Shown: positions 48,144 through 60,043, numbered from the stretch's first letter. The stretch is DNA of 64,000 nt from Chthoniobacter sp. (GCA_021414005.1 JAIOPH010000001.1:1-64000); one strand, 5' to 3'. The notes: generated from the letters alone by a model not told the origin. Made by a program: numbers and translations.

Positions 48144-51100
48144 TTAACTCGCAGACGCGTCCATCGGCACGCACGCGCAGAATAGATTCCGGTCGCCCCA
48201 GACGTTGTCGATGCGGCCGACCGCGGGCCAGAACTTGTGCTCGCGCAGCCACGGCGCGGGATAAGCGGCCTGCTCGCGGGAATACGGGTGCGTCCACTCG
48301 CCGGCGATCACCGAGTGCGCGGTGTGCGGCGCGTTTTTCAGCAGGTTATCCTTTGCGTCGGCGGTGCCGTTTTCCACGGCCATCATCTCGGCATGGATGG
48401 AAATGAGGGCGTCGCAAAAGCGGTCGAGTTCCGCTTTCGGCTCACTCTCGGTGGGCTCGATCATCAGCGTGCCGGCAACCGGCCAGCTCAGCGTGGGAGC
48501 ATGAAAGCCGTAGTCCATGAGCCGTTTCGCCACGTCCTCGGCGGTCGTCTTATGGAAGCTGCGGAGGTCGATGATGCACTCGTGGGCGACGAGGCCGTTC
48601 GCGCCTTTGAAAAGCACGGGAAAATACGAATCGAGCCGGCGCGCCATATAGTTGGCGTTGAGGATGGCGTGGCGCGTGGCCTCGGTCAGCCCGGCACCGC
48701 CCATCATACGAATATACATCCACGGGATGGTGAGGATGCTGGCGCTGCCAAACGGCGCGGCGGAGATGGCACCGGTGCGCGTGTCCGGTCCCTGGCGCTC
48801 GATGGCGGAGAGGTGCGGCACGAGGTGCGCGGCCACGCCTATGGGGCCCATGCCGGGGCCGCCGCCGCCGTGCGGGATGCAAAAGGTTTTGTGCAGGTTG
48901 AGATGGCACACATCCGCACCGATGCCTCCCGGCGAGGTGAGCCCGACCTGCGCGTTCATGTTCGCGCCATCCATGTAAACCTGCCCGCCGCGGGCGTGGA
49001 TGATTTCGCAGATGTCCACGATGGTCTCCTCGAAAACGCCATGCGTGCTCGGATACGTGACCATGAGCGCGGCGAGCTGACCCTTGTGCTGGTCGGCCTT
49101 GGCAGTCAGGTCGGCAAGATCAATGTCGCCGTCGTCGAGACAGCGGACACCAACGACCTTCATCCCGGCCATGACGGCGCTGGCGGGGTTCGTGCCGTGG
49201 GCACTGGTCGGGATGAGGCAGATGTCGCGATGCTCCTGGCCGAGCGACTCGTGGTATTTGCGGATGACAAGCAGCCCGGCGTATTCGCCCTGCGAGCCGG
49301 CGTTTGGCTCCAGCGAAACGCCCGCGAAACCGGTGATCTCCGAGAGCCACGTTTCGAGTTGCGTGCAGAGCTGGCGATAGCCGGCGGTCTGCTCCTCGGG
49401 CGCAAAGGGATGCAGCCGGCCAAACTCGGGCCACGTCACCGGCAGCATCTCGCTGGTCGCGTTCAGCTTCATGGTGCAGGAGCCGAGCGGGATCATCGAG
49501 GTGGTGAGCGAAAGGTCCTTCGCCTCCAGCCGCCGGATGTAGCGGAGCATCTCGTGCTCGGTGTGGTGGGTGTTGAAAACAGGATGCGCCAGCCAGTCGG
49601 CATCGGCGCGCTGGAGGAGATAGCTGACCTCAAGGTTCGCGTAGCGATCGTGCGCGTCCTTCACTTCGGTCCGCTGGCCAAAAAGCGCGTCCGCCTCGTC
49701 GAAAAAGAGCACGGTGTTTCCCGCCTCCGCGTGGGCGAGCAGCCGCGCGAAATGCCTCTCCGTCTCGCCGATGTACTGGCTCACGACCGGACCGAGATCG
49801 AGCGCCAGACCGAGCGTCACGAGATCACCCGCGCTAGTTGTTTCATCGAGCGAAATGCCGACGGTCGTTTCGTCCAGCTTGCGCAAATTGAGGTGTCGCG
49901 TGTGTCCCGCGCGCAGTGTGGCGTCGGCGGATTTCACCTGGACCGCGAGCGTGTCGAAAAACGGCCCGCTCACCACATGCCCGCCGTCCACCAGCGCCGC
50001 CGCGAGGGTGCGCGTGAGCAGATGCGTGCGCGCGGCGATTTTCCGCAGGCCACCGGGCCCGTGATAGACCGCATACATGGACGCCATGACCGCGAGGAGC
50101 ACCTGCGCCGTGCAGATGTTGCTCGTCGCCTTGTCGCGGCGGATGTGTTGCTCGCGCGTCTGGAGCGAAAGGCGATAGCCGGGGCGTCCATGCGCGTCGC
50201 GACTCACGCCGACGAGTCGTCCGGGCATGAGGCGTTTGAAGGCATCTTTCACCGCCATGTAGCCCGCATGCGGTCCGCCAAAACCGAGCGGCACGCCGAA
50301 GCGCTGCGTGGACCCGACCGCGATGTCCGCACCGAATTTCCCCGGCGGACGCAGCAGCGTGAGCGCGAGAATGTCCGCCGCCACGATGGCCAGCGCGCCC
50401 GCGGCGTGCGCTCGCTCGATGATTGGCGCGTAGTCGCGGATCACGCCCGTCGTGTCAGGATATTGCAGCAGCACGGCGAACGGTTTCGCCGCGAAGTCGA
50501 ATGCCGCCTCGTCGCCGACGATCACTTTGATCCCCAGCGGCTCGGCGCGCGTCTGCACCACCGCGATGGTCTGCGGATGGCAGCGCTCGCTAACCAGAAT
50601 GACGTGCGCGTCGGCGTGCTTGCTCACCGCGTGCGCGATGTGCATGGCCTCGGCGGCAGCGGTCGCTTCGTCGAGCAGCGAGGCATTCGCGATGTCGAGC
50701 GCGGTGAGGTCGCAGACCATTTGCTGGAAGTTCACGAGCGCCTCCATCCGCCCCTGCGAAATCTCCGCCTGATACGGCGTGTAGGCGGTGTACCAGCCGG
50801 GGTTTTCGAGGATGTTGCGCTGGATCACCGGTGGAGTGACGCAATCGCTGTAGCCCTGGCCGAGATAGTTTTTAAAAATCTGGTTCTTGCCCGCGATCGC
50901 GCGCAACTCGGTCAGCGCGTCGTGTTCGCCGTGCCCGGCGGCCAGGTGCAGCGGCGCATCAAGCCGGATTTTTGCCGGCACCGCGCCATCGATCAGCGCC
51001 TCCATCGTCGCCAGCCCGAGCGTCGCGAGCATCGCCGCGACTTCGCCTTCATTCGAGCCCAGGTGACGGCGCGGAAAGGTGTCGCAAGGAGCGAGGATGG

Positions 51101-51149
51101 TGGTGGCGAGCGGGGCCGCGGCAGGCGGCGAATTCAGCGTGTCGTGCAT
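48144..51149 (-). CDS. gcvP: Glycine dehydrogenase (aminomethyl-transferring), P-protein, with atypical AAA+-like insert at about aa 443-514
   Basis: [108 protein letters not shown]. Confidence 0.95.
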   Translation of the reverse strand: MHDTLNSPPAAAPLATTILAPCDTFPRRHLGSNEGEVAAMLATLGLATMEALIDGAVPAKIRLDAPLHLAAGHGEHDALTELRAIAGKNQIFKNYLGQGYSDCVTPPVIQRNILENPGWYTAYTPYQAEISQGRMEALVNFQQMVCDLTALDIANASLLDEATAAAEAMHIAHAVSKHADAHVILVSERCHPQTIAVVQTRAEPLGIKVIVGDEAAFDFAAKPFAVLLQYPDTTGVIRDYAPIIERAHAAGALAIVAADILALTLLRPPGKFGADIAVGSTQRFGVPLGFGGPHAGYMAVKDAFKRLMPGRLVGVSRDAHGRPGYRLSLQTREQHIRRDKATSNICTAQVLLAVMASMYAVYHGPGGLRKIAARTHLLTRTLAAALVDGGHVVSGPFFDTLAVQVKSADATLRAGHTRHLNLRKLDETTVGISLDETTSAGDLVTLGLALDLGPVVSQYIGETERHFARLLAHAEAGNTVLFFDEADALFGQRTEVKDAHDRYANLEVSYLLQRADADWLAHPVFNTHHTEHEMLRYIRRLEAKDLSLTTSMIPLGSCTMKLNATSEMLPVTWPEFGRLHPFAPEEQTAGYRQLCTQLETWLSEITGFAGVSLEPNAGSQGEYAGLLVIRKYHESLGQEHRDICLIPTSAHGTNPASAVMAGMKVVGVRCLDDGDIDLADLTAKADQHKGQLAALMVTYPSTHGVFEETIVDICEIIHARGGQVYMDGANMNAQVGLTSPGGIGADVCHLNLHKTFCIPHGGGGPGMGPIGVAAHLVPHLSAIERQGPDTRTGAISAAPFGSASILTIPWMYIRMMGGAGLTEATRHAILNANYMARRLDSYFPVLFKGANGLVAHECIIDLRSFHKTTAEDVAKRLMDYGFHAPTLSWPVAGTLMIEPTESEPKAELDRFCDALISIHAEMMAVENGTADAKDNLLKNAPHTAHSVIAGEWTHPYSREQAAYPAPWLREHKFWPAVGRIDNVWGDRNLFCACVPMDASAS

Positions 51150-51200
51150 CGTCGGAGGCTAGAAATGAAGCCGGGCAAAGCAAGCCGGTTTTGGGTCTCC

Positions 51201-52001
51201 TTATCTGCGCGCCGCGAACTCGGCGGCGAGTTTGGGGCCGACGGCGCGCGGACCAAGCGGGCGGCCTTCGAGGGTGGCGACGGGCTGGATGCCGACCCAA
51301 CTGTTCGTCAGAAAAATCTCGTCGGCGCTGAGGACGTCCTCGCGGCGCAGGCGGCGCTCCTCGACTTTCCGCCGCGCGACAACCCACTCGCGCACCACGC
51401 CCGCGCGCGCACCGCTGCCGCGGGCTGGAGTGGAAAGACGGTCGCCGTGAACGAGGAAGACATTGGCGCAGCAGGCGGAGACGAGTTCGGCGCGGTCGTT
51501 GAAAAGGAGCGCCTCGTCACAGCCCCGACGGCGGGCGCGCGCGAGCGCATCGGCGTTGAACCAGTAGTTCGCGGTCTTCAAGCCGCCGAAGGGTGCGTGA
51601 TACGTTTCGTCGTGCAGCGTTAGCTCCCAGGCGTCCTCCGCGTCCGGCGCGGCGCGGTCTTCGATGAAAACGAACACGCGCGGCTGCGTGGCCGGCGCGG
51701 TCGGCGGGCCGTCGCCGCCGCTGACATAAATGCGGGCGAAGCCGTCGCGCGCCGCCGCCCGGAAAAGCTCCGGCACAGCGCGTAACGCAGCGTCATCGGC
51801 GGCGAACTCCCGATCCGCGCAAGCCTGCGTGAGCCGGGCGACATGCTGCTCGCAAAACTCCCCCACCCCGCCCTCCACGCGCAGGCTTTCAAAAACGGAC
51901 ATGCCGTAGCGAAAGCCGCGATCGGTGAGTGGGATGGAGGTGCAGCGATCAAAGGCCGCGCCGTTCCATTGCCAGGCGCGCAGCGGTTCGGGGGCGATCA
52001 T
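51201..52001 (-). CDS. Class IV aminotransferase (aminodeoxychorismate lyase / BCAT-like)
   Basis: IPLTDRGFRYGMSVFESLRV; LKTANYWFNADALARARRRGCDEALLFNDRAELVSACCANVFLVHGDRLSTP; VLSADEIFLTNSWVGIQPVATLEGRPLG. Confidence 0.88.
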   Translation of the reverse strand: MIAPEPLRAWQWNGAAFDRCTSIPLTDRGFRYGMSVFESLRVEGGVGEFCEQHVARLTQACADREFAADDAALRAVPELFRAAARDGFARIYVSGGDGPPTAPATQPRVFVFIEDRAAPDAEDAWELTLHDETYHAPFGGLKTANYWFNADALARARRRGCDEALLFNDRAELVSACCANVFLVHGDRLSTPARGSGARAGVVREWVVARRKVEERRLRREDVLSADEIFLTNSWVGIQPVATLEGRPLGPRAVGPKLAAEFAARR

Positions 52002-52044
52002 CGTGAGGTGGGCATTTTGCGCACGAGGCGACCGCGCTCGACGG

Positions 52045-53481
52045 TCAACTGATCGTCAATTCCTTGGTAATGCCGAAGCGCTCGATGCGTTTGCGCAGTG
52101 TGGCGCGGGTGATGCCGAGGAGCTTGGCGGCGCGCACCTGATTGCCCTTCGTCGCCTTCATCGCATAGAGCGTGAATTCCCGCTCGAGCCACGGCAGCAG
52201 TTGCACATCGGGATCGACCTGCGCCGCCTTGAGCAGCACTTCGATCGCGGATTCCGTGGTCTGAGCCACCGGCGCGGCGGTCGCGGGCGCGCCGGTTCCC
52301 GCCACTTCTGCAGGCCCGAATGGGATGTCGCGCGGCGTGAGCAAATCCGAGGTGGCGAGCACGCAGGCGCGCTGGATGGTGTTCTCGAGTTCGCGCACAT
52401 TGCCGGGCCAGTCGTGGGTTTCGAGCACGCGCACGGCTTCCTCGCTGAGTTGCAGGCGGGGCAGCAGTTTTTGCACGGCCACTTTTTGGAGAAAGTATTC
52501 GGCCAGCAGGCGGACGTCCTCGATGCGCTGGCGGAGAGGCGGGAGCTGGATGCGAACGACATTCAGCCGGTAGAAAAGATCCTCGCGGAAGGTTTTTCTC
52601 GCGACTTCCTGTTCGAGGTTTTTGTTTGTCGCCGCCACGATCCGCACGTCAGCTTTCAGCGTGGTGTTTCCGCCCACGCGGGAAAACTCGCCGTCCTGCA
52701 GCACGCGCAGGATTTTCCCCTGCAAGGCCAGCGGCATGTCGCCGATTTCGTCGAGAAAAAGCGTGCCTCCATGACTCTGCTCAAAGCGCCCGATGCGCAT
52801 CCCGACGGCCCCGGTGAACGATCCTTTTTCGTGACCGAAAAGCTCGCTCTCGAGCAGTTGCTCGGGAATGGCCGCGCAGTTGATGGCCACAAACGCCTTG
52901 GCGTTGCGCCCGCTGTAGTGATGGATCGCACGAGCGACCAGTTCCTTGCCGGTCCCGCTCTCGCCGGTGATCATCACCGGGGCCTCGCTGTGCGCCACGC
53001 GCCCAACCATTTTGAAAACCTGCTGCATGGCCACGGACTTGCCGACGATCGAATCCTGATGCTCTTCGACCGTGAGCTGCGGTTTGAAAGTCGTCGCGGA
53101 TTTCATCTCGGCCTGCGCCTTGAGCGCGGCGTCGATCACCACCTTGAGCGTGAAGGGCAGTGTCTCTTTGCGGATGAAATCGAACGCGCCGAGTTTCATG
53201 GACTCGATGACCGACTGCGTGGTGCCAAAGCCGCTCATCAGGACAACGATCGCGTTGGGGTCGCGCTGCCGGACTTTGACGAGCAAATCGAGACCATTGA
53301 ACGGCGAGAGGTGCGTCTCGGCGAGCAGCACGTCGGGCAGCTCGCGGCAAAACGCCTTGAAACCCGCGTCGCTCGTCGTCGCCGTAATGACCTTTGTCGT
53401 CGCCGAGCCGAGCTGATGCTGGACCCATTCGAGAAAGTCCGTCTCGGGATCCACGACGAGAATGGTTTGCTGTTTATCCAT
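52045..53481 (-). CDS. Sigma-54-dependent NtrC-family activator (degenerate receiver, AAA+, Fis HTH)
   Basis: GESGTGKELVARAIHHYSGR; ESELFGHEKGSFTGA; GGTLFLDEIGDMPL; C-terminal HTH RAAKLLGITRATLRKRIERFGI. Confidence 0.93.
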   Translation of the reverse strand: MDKQQTILVVDPETDFLEWVQHQLGSATTKVITATTSDAGFKAFCRELPDVLLAETHLSPFNGLDLLVKVRQRDPNAIVVLMSGFGTTQSVIESMKLGAFDFIRKETLPFTLKVVIDAALKAQAEMKSATTFKPQLTVEEHQDSIVGKSVAMQQVFKMVGRVAHSEAPVMITGESGTGKELVARAIHHYSGRNAKAFVAINCAAIPEQLLESELFGHEKGSFTGAVGMRIGRFEQSHGGTLFLDEIGDMPLALQGKILRVLQDGEFSRVGGNTTLKADVRIVAATNKNLEQEVARKTFREDLFYRLNVVRIQLPPLRQRIEDVRLLAEYFLQKVAVQKLLPRLQLSEEAVRVLETHDWPGNVRELENTIQRACVLATSDLLTPRDIPFGPAEVAGTGAPATAAPVAQTTESAIEVLLKAAQVDPDVQLLPWLEREFTLYAMKATKGNQVRAAKLLGITRATLRKRIERFGITKELTIS

Positions 53482-53486
53482 GAAAT

Positions 53487-54185
53487 TTACAGGCCGCCGA
53501 AACGGCGCTGGCGTTTGTTGAACTCCGCGACGGCCGCCCGCAAGTCATCCTTGCCGAAATCCGGCCAGAGCTTTTCCGTGACGACGATTTCGGTGTAGCT
53601 GAGCTGCCAGAGCAGGAAGTTGGAAAGCCGCATTTCCCCGGACGTGCGAATGAGCAGGTCGGGATCGGGCATCGTCCGCGTGTAAAGGTGCGCGGCAATC
53701 TCCTCCGCGTTAATCGCCGTAACGGCGAGCCGCCCCGCCGCGACCTCCGCTCCCAGTTCGCGCACCGCATCCACGAGTTCCGTGCGTCCGCTGTAGTTCA
53801 GCGCCAGAACCAGCGTCGTAGCGGTGTTGCCCGCCGTTTTTGCCACCGTCTCCGCGAGTGCCTGCTGGCAGCTCTCCGGCAGCTCGTGCAGCCGGCCGAT
53901 GGTCTGCAAGCGCACGTTGTTCTTCATCAGCGTCGGCGTTTCCTGCGCGATGAAATGCTCCAGCAACACCCACAGCGCCGCCACCTCGGCGGCGGGCCGC
54001 TTCCAGTTCTCCGTGGAAAACGCATACACGGTCAGAAATTTCACGCCCATCTCCACGCACGCCTCCGTAACCATCCGTACCGACTCCGCGCCCTGCTCAT
54101 GCCCGGCAATTCGCGCCAGTCCCCGCTCCCGCGCCCACCGGCCGTTGCCGTCCATGATGATCGCGACGTGGCGGGGGACGGTCAT
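53487..54185 (-). CDS. uppS: Isoprenyl transferase (undecaprenyl diphosphate synthase)
   Basis: HVAIIMDGNGRWARERGLARIAGHEQGAESVR; YAFSTENWKRP; LLIRTSGEMRLSNFLLWQLSYTE. Confidence 0.95.
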   Translation of the reverse strand: MTVPRHVAIIMDGNGRWARERGLARIAGHEQGAESVRMVTEACVEMGVKFLTVYAFSTENWKRPAAEVAALWVLLEHFIAQETPTLMKNNVRLQTIGRLHELPESCQQALAETVAKTAGNTATTLVLALNYSGRTELVDAVRELGAEVAAGRLAVTAINAEEIAAHLYTRTMPDPDLLIRTSGEMRLSNFLLWQLSYTEIVVTEKLWPDFGKDDLRAAVAEFNKRQRRFGGL

Positions 54186-54306
54186 GGGATTTCAAATTGC
54201 AAATTATTGATTGCAGATTTGCTGAACCCACCCACGCGCCAGTCCGCTCTGCGAATACGGCGCGGTGCGGGGAGCGAATCTGAAATCTGAAATCGGAAAC
54301 CTGAAA
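54186..54306. repeat. Intergenic short repeats, inverted groups of (t)gaaatc/gatttca heptamers
   Basis: gatttcaaattgcaaatt...gattgcagattt on one side and gaatctgaaatctgaaatcggaaacctgaaatc on the other. Confidence 0.6.
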
Positions 54307-55653
<1,347 letters not shown>

Positions 55654-55778
55654 CTATCGCCCACCCGCCGCCACGCAAGCGCGGAAAGCCGCGGGCTTCG
55701 CGGCCCCGGCGTGACGTTGCGCGTTCGTCCACCACCGACCACCCGAAGAGTGCAGGTGCAGCGAATCGGAAGGCGGGA

Positions 55779-57158
55779 TTACTTCGCGAGGTCGTAGCAA
55801 AGTAGGTGGTCCTCGTCGCGGAGGTAGAGGAGGCGGTTGGCGAGGACGGGTGCAGCCCAGCACGGGTAGCGAAGTTGGGGAACTTGCCAGCGGCCCAATT
55901 CCTCGACTTTGGCAGGGTTGGGCTTGAAGAGGCCCAGAAGGCCGGCTTCGCCGAGGACGATGAGTTTTCCATCCGCGAGGATGGCGGAACCGCGGCCAAA
56001 AACGTCCGGTGGTTTTTCGCCGTCGGCGAGTTTGGTGTGGCCGCCGTTGGGCCAGGCTTCGTCGCGATCCCAGCGAATGTCGCCGGTGGCAAGGGCGACG
56101 CAGCGGAAGCGGGCGTCGGGTTCGTTGCGACCGGTGAAGGCGTAGAGGTGGCCATCGAGAAGGACGGGGCGGGTCCAGTGGACTTCGAGTTGCAGGCCGC
56201 GCCAGACTTCCTCGACGTTTTTGCCGCCGCGGAGGACGCGGAGGCAGACGCTGCCGGTTTTGTAGTAGGCGTTCGAGAGGAGGATGAGGTCGTCCTGCAC
56301 CACGGGAGTCATGGCCGTGACAGTGGCGTCCTGCCGGGCGCGGAACCAGAAGGAGAAGTTCACCGTGCCCGTTTTTGGGTCGAGCGAGACGAGGCCCTGC
56401 CGGGTGCAGACGAGGAGGTGCCGCTGGCCGTGTATGGTGGCGAGCACCGGCGTGCAGTAGCTGGCTTGTTTCTCGAAACGAGGATCGGCGCGATCCCAGG
56501 CAACGCTGCGGCTGCCGGGCCAGGCGGTCATGGGGACGCCGTTCCAGGATTTCTCGCCGACGTTCTGCCAGACGGTTTTGCCAGTGGCGGCCTCAAAGGC
56601 GACGACGCCCGAGTTGAGTTGCGCGCCGACTTGGACAAAAAGCAAACCGTCTTCCAAAACGGGCGAACTGCCGACGCCGAAGAAGGCTTCCGGCACGTCG
56701 AAATCCAAGCCGGTCTGGCGCTCCCAGACTTTTTTCCCGGTGACCATATCGAGGCACAGCAGGCACCCTTCCGCGCCAAAGGTGTAGCAGTAATCGGTGG
56801 TGAGCAGGGGCGTGCAGCGCGGGCCGTTATTGTAGCCAAAGGGGTCGCGATAGTCGGAGCGATACGCGTATTTCCACAGCGTGATGCCGAGCCGGGCGTC
56901 GCACGCTTCGATGATCTCCTGATTCCCGACGCGGTGATGCACGACGAGTTTGCCGCCGCGGATGCTCGGAGCGCTATATCCCTTGCCCACCGCCTTCTCC
57001 CAAACGAGCCGCGGGCCGGAGGGCGTGAGCGTATCGGCGAGGCCGCGTTCGGCGGAGACTTGGTCGCGGGTGGGTCCCATGAATTCCGGCCAGTCGTCGG
57101 CACGACCTGCGAGGGTGAGGGCGGCAAGGAGTGCGAGGAGGCGAATCACGGCCCGCAC
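55779..57158 (-). CDS. Secreted PQQ-like beta-propeller repeat protein (GTG start inferred)
   Basis: VIRLLALLAALTLAGRADDWPEFMGPTRDQVSAE; repeated LCLDMVTGKKVWERQTG, VAFEAATGKTVWQNVG. Confidence 0.85.
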   Translation of the reverse strand: MRAVIRLLALLAALTLAGRADDWPEFMGPTRDQVSAERGLADTLTPSGPRLVWEKAVGKGYSAPSIRGGKLVVHHRVGNQEIIEACDARLGITLWKYAYRSDYRDPFGYNNGPRCTPLLTTDYCYTFGAEGCLLCLDMVTGKKVWERQTGLDFDVPEAFFGVGSSPVLEDGLLFVQVGAQLNSGVVAFEAATGKTVWQNVGEKSWNGVPMTAWPGSRSVAWDRADPRFEKQASYCTPVLATIHGQRHLLVCTRQGLVSLDPKTGTVNFSFWFRARQDATVTAMTPVVQDDLILLSNAYYKTGSVCLRVLRGGKNVEEVWRGLQLEVHWTRPVLLDGHLYAFTGRNEPDARFRCVALATGDIRWDRDEAWPNGGHTKLADGEKPPDVFGRGSAILADGKLIVLGEAGLLGLFKPNPAKVEELGRWQVPQLRYPCWAAPVLANRLLYLRDEDHLLCYDLAK

Positions 57159-57251
57159 GATGCAGCAGGGTGCCGCCAGTTCAAGCTCGACATGCCCGGC
57201 GGGCGAGAAGATGAAGGTCGCCCGAAAAATCCCATATCCACCCATCCTCTC

Positions 57252-57881
57252 ATGAGAAAATACATCGCAGAATTCATCGGCACCTTCTTCCTCGTCCTGA
57301 CCATCGGCTGCACCGTGCTCCTCGGCGCGCCGGGAGTCATTCCGCCGCTCGCCATCGGCGCGGCCCTCATGGTGATGATCTTCGCCGGCGGCCACATCTC
57401 GGGAGCGCACTTCAATCCGGCGGTGACGCTGGCGGTTTTCGTCCGTGGCAAATGCGACGCCAAAGATGTGCTGCCCTACTGGATCGCCCAACTCGCCGCT
57501 GGAATCGCGGCGGCCTACACGGCGATGTTCCTCACCGGAAAAGGCGGCCAAGGCACGCCGCTGGAAGCAGCGACCCCCGTGATTTTCGTCGCCGAGTTTC
57601 TCTTCACCTTCGCCCTCGCCTACGTCGTGGTGAACACGGCAACCGCCAAGGGCACGAGCGGCAACTCCTTTTACGGCCTGGCCATCGGCATGACTGTGAT
57701 GACCGGCGCATTTGCGGTCGGCAGCATCTCGGGCGGGGCGTTCAATCCCGCGGTGGCTGTCGGTGCGGCGATGATGAAGCTATTCAGCTTCTCCCAAATT
57801 TGGATCCACATCGTGGCCGATCTCGCGGGTGGCCTGGTGGCCGGCATCGCTTTTAAGGCGCTGAATCCCGACGACAAGTAA
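57252..57881 (+). CDS. Aquaporin / MIP-family channel
   Basis: MRKYIAEFIGTFFLVLTIGC; SGAHFNPAVTLAVF and SGGAFNPAVAVGAAM (two NPA motifs). Confidence 0.95.
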   Translation: MRKYIAEFIGTFFLVLTIGCTVLLGAPGVIPPLAIGAALMVMIFAGGHISGAHFNPAVTLAVFVRGKCDAKDVLPYWIAQLAAGIAAAYTAMFLTGKGGQGTPLEAATPVIFVAEFLFTFALAYVVVNTATAKGTSGNSFYGLAIGMTVMTGAFAVGSISGGAFNPAVAVGAAMMKLFSFSQIWIHIVADLAGGLVAGIAFKALNPDDK

Positions 57882-57926
57882 GGCGGCGGCGACGGTCGCC
57901 TTTCGTTCCCGCGAAACGCTCCCGCC

Positions 57927-58862
57927 CTACGAGGCCGGAGCCAACTGCGCGAAGAGTTCCGCGGCCACTGCTTCGGGTGTGGCGGCGGGGCCTTCGGCTT
58001 CGGCGGTTTTCGGCGGCTCGGCCTCGGGGCCGAAAAGGATCGCGCGGAGATGCAGGTGATCGCCGCGCAGCGTGGTCCGCACGCCCACGGGCATGCCGCA
58101 GTCGCCCGCGAGCAGGCGCTGGAGTTCGCGCTCGGCGCGGATGGCGGTGTGCGTGGCGGGGTGGTCGAGCTTTTGTAAAATGGTCGTGACCTCGGCCCGG
58201 TCGGCGCGGCTTTGCAGGGCGATGGCTCCCTGCCCGATCGCCGGCAGCAGATGGTCCGCGAGCGACACCGCGCGGAAACTCCACGGCGCGAACTCGATCG
58301 TGCCCGCCGCGAGATCGTAGCCGAGCCGCTCCAGCCCGGCCTGCGCGAGAATAATTCCTGCCACGCGGTCACTCTCGCCGAGTTTGCGCAACCGCGTCTG
58401 CACGTTGCCGCGCCACTCTTCAATCACGAGATCGGGCCGCAGCCAACGGAGCTGCCGCGCCCGCCGTACGCTGCTCGTGCCGAGCACCGCGCCGGGCGGC
58501 AGTTCGTCGAAAGCGCGCGCGTCCCTGGCAATCAACACATCCGCCGTGGCCGCACGCTCCAGTACCGCGGTCACCGCGAGACCCGGCGGATTGTGCCCCG
58601 GCAAATCCTTCAAGCTATGCACCGCCACGTCGATCGTCCCGCCGAGCAGCGCGTCCTCCAGCTCCTTCGTGAAGAGTCCTTTGCCTCCCGCCTCCGCCGC
58701 GCGGATCAGACTCAGATCAAGCTTCACATCGCCGCGCGTGACGAAGACCTGCTGCGCCACTGTCAGCTCCGACCACACCGCCGCCAGCGCGTGGCGCGTC
58801 AGTTCCGCCTGCGCCAGCGCGAGCGCCGAGCCGCGCGTACCGAGGGTGAAACGCTCCATCAT
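57927..58862 (-). CDS. hemC: Hydroxymethylbilane synthase (porphobilinogen deaminase)
   Basis: LGTRGSALALAQAE; GKGLFTKELEDALLGGTIDVAVHSLKDLPG; GTSSVRRARQL. Confidence 0.95.
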   Translation of the reverse strand: MMERFTLGTRGSALALAQAELTRHALAAVWSELTVAQQVFVTRGDVKLDLSLIRAAEAGGKGLFTKELEDALLGGTIDVAVHSLKDLPGHNPPGLAVTAVLERAATADVLIARDARAFDELPPGAVLGTSSVRRARQLRWLRPDLVIEEWRGNVQTRLRKLGESDRVAGIILAQAGLERLGYDLAAGTIEFAPWSFRAVSLADHLLPAIGQGAIALQSRADRAEVTTILQKLDHPATHTAIRAERELQRLLAGDCGMPVGVRTTLRGDHLHLRAILFGPEAEPPKTAEAEGPAATPEAVAAELFAQLAPAS

Positions 58863-58965
58863 TCCCCTCCTCTCCGCCGTAGGTGCGGTCCACGAATAAC
58901 ACGCCAGGACACGAAAGGAATTACCCCTTTTCGTGCGGTTTCGTTTCTTTCGTGGACCTCTCTCA

Positions 58966-60042
58966 TCACGTTTTCGCTTGCTGCGCCGCCGCGCCGGGAG
59001 TGGGCGGCACCGGTTTCACCACGCCTTGCTGCCACGCGCTCGCCAGCCAGGCATCGAACTCCGTGGCATGCCGCTCGATCATCTGCTCACAGAGCGTCAA
59101 CTCCTGGCGGCGCACATTCATCGAGTGGTCGGCCATCGCCTGCAGCGAGTCGATGTCGTAAAGGTACACGCCATCGAGATCGTTGACCGCCGGCTCGATG
59201 TCACGCGGCACCGCGAGGTCGATGCAGAAAAGCGGGCGCGCCGGGCGCGTGTGCATGATCGGCGCGAGCTGCGCCGCAGTCAGGACATGATGCGGCGCGG
59301 CCGTCGAGCCGATGAGGATGTCCACGTCGTGAAAGCTCCGCTGCCACTCATCAAAGTGGATGGCCGTGCCATTCATCTTCACCGCCAGCGCCGCCGCGCG
59401 GTCATAGCTGCGGTTCGCCACGAAGATGGACTTCACCCCGCGCGCCTGGAGCGCCCCCGCCGTCAACTCGCTCGTCTCCCCCGCTCCGAGGATCATCACC
59501 TGACAGTGCGCCAGCTTGCCGAAAATCTTCTCCGCCAGATCCACCGCCGCCGAGCCCACGCTCACCGCCCCGCGCGTGATGTTCGTATTCGTCCGCACAT
59601 CCTTCGCCACGTTGAAGGCGCGCTGAAACAGCTTGTTCAGATGCTTCGCCGTCGCGCCGCCCGCGCTCGCCGCCGCGTAGGCCTTCTTTACCTGCCCGAG
59701 GATCTCCGTCTCGCCGAGCACCATGGACTCCAGCCCACTGACCACGCGAAAAAGATGCCTCACGGTCGGCTCCGTGGCGTGCTGGAAAAAGGCCGCGCCC
59801 TCCGCTGGCGCGAGCCGCTCCGCCACGAACTCCCGCACCGCCGCCAAGCCCGCCGCCGCCTGTTCCGCGGCCACGTAAAACTCCACGCGGTTGCACGTCG
59901 AGACGATCACCGCCTCGCTCACGCCCGCCGTCTTGCTCAGCGCCGTCGCCGTCGCGCCCACCTCGCCATCGGGAATGGCGAACTTTTCCCGCAGTTCCAC
60001 CGGCGCGGTCTGATGGCTGAGCCCAAGGCAGAGAATCTCCAT
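58966..60042 (-). CDS. hemA: Glutamyl-tRNA reductase
   Basis: MEILCLGLSHQTAPVELREKF; STCNRVEFY; ETEILGQVKKAY; ILGAGETSELTA. Confidence 0.95.
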   Translation of the reverse strand: MEILCLGLSHQTAPVELREKFAIPDGEVGATATALSKTAGVSEAVIVSTCNRVEFYVAAEQAAAGLAAVREFVAERLAPAEGAAFFQHATEPTVRHLFRVVSGLESMVLGETEILGQVKKAYAAASAGGATAKHLNKLFQRAFNVAKDVRTNTNITRGAVSVGSAAVDLAEKIFGKLAHCQVMILGAGETSELTAGALQARGVKSIFVANRSYDRAAALAVKMNGTAIHFDEWQRSFHDVDILIGSTAAPHHVLTAAQLAPIMHTRPARPLFCIDLAVPRDIEPAVNDLDGVYLYDIDSLQAMADHSMNVRRQELTLCEQMIERHATEFDAWLASAWQQGVVKPVPPTPGAAAQQAKT

Positions 60043-60043
60043 G

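Noticed and set aside
48237-51623. 1128-aa plus-strand ORF
   Set aside because: Antisense to gcvP and the class IV aminotransferase gene; Arg/His-rich, no recognisable motif, typical of stop-poor antisense frames in GC-rich DNA.
55806-57881. 691-aa plus-strand ORF start region
   Set aside because: Only the last 210 aa (57252-57881) are the aquaporin; the upstream part is antisense to the PQQ-repeat gene.
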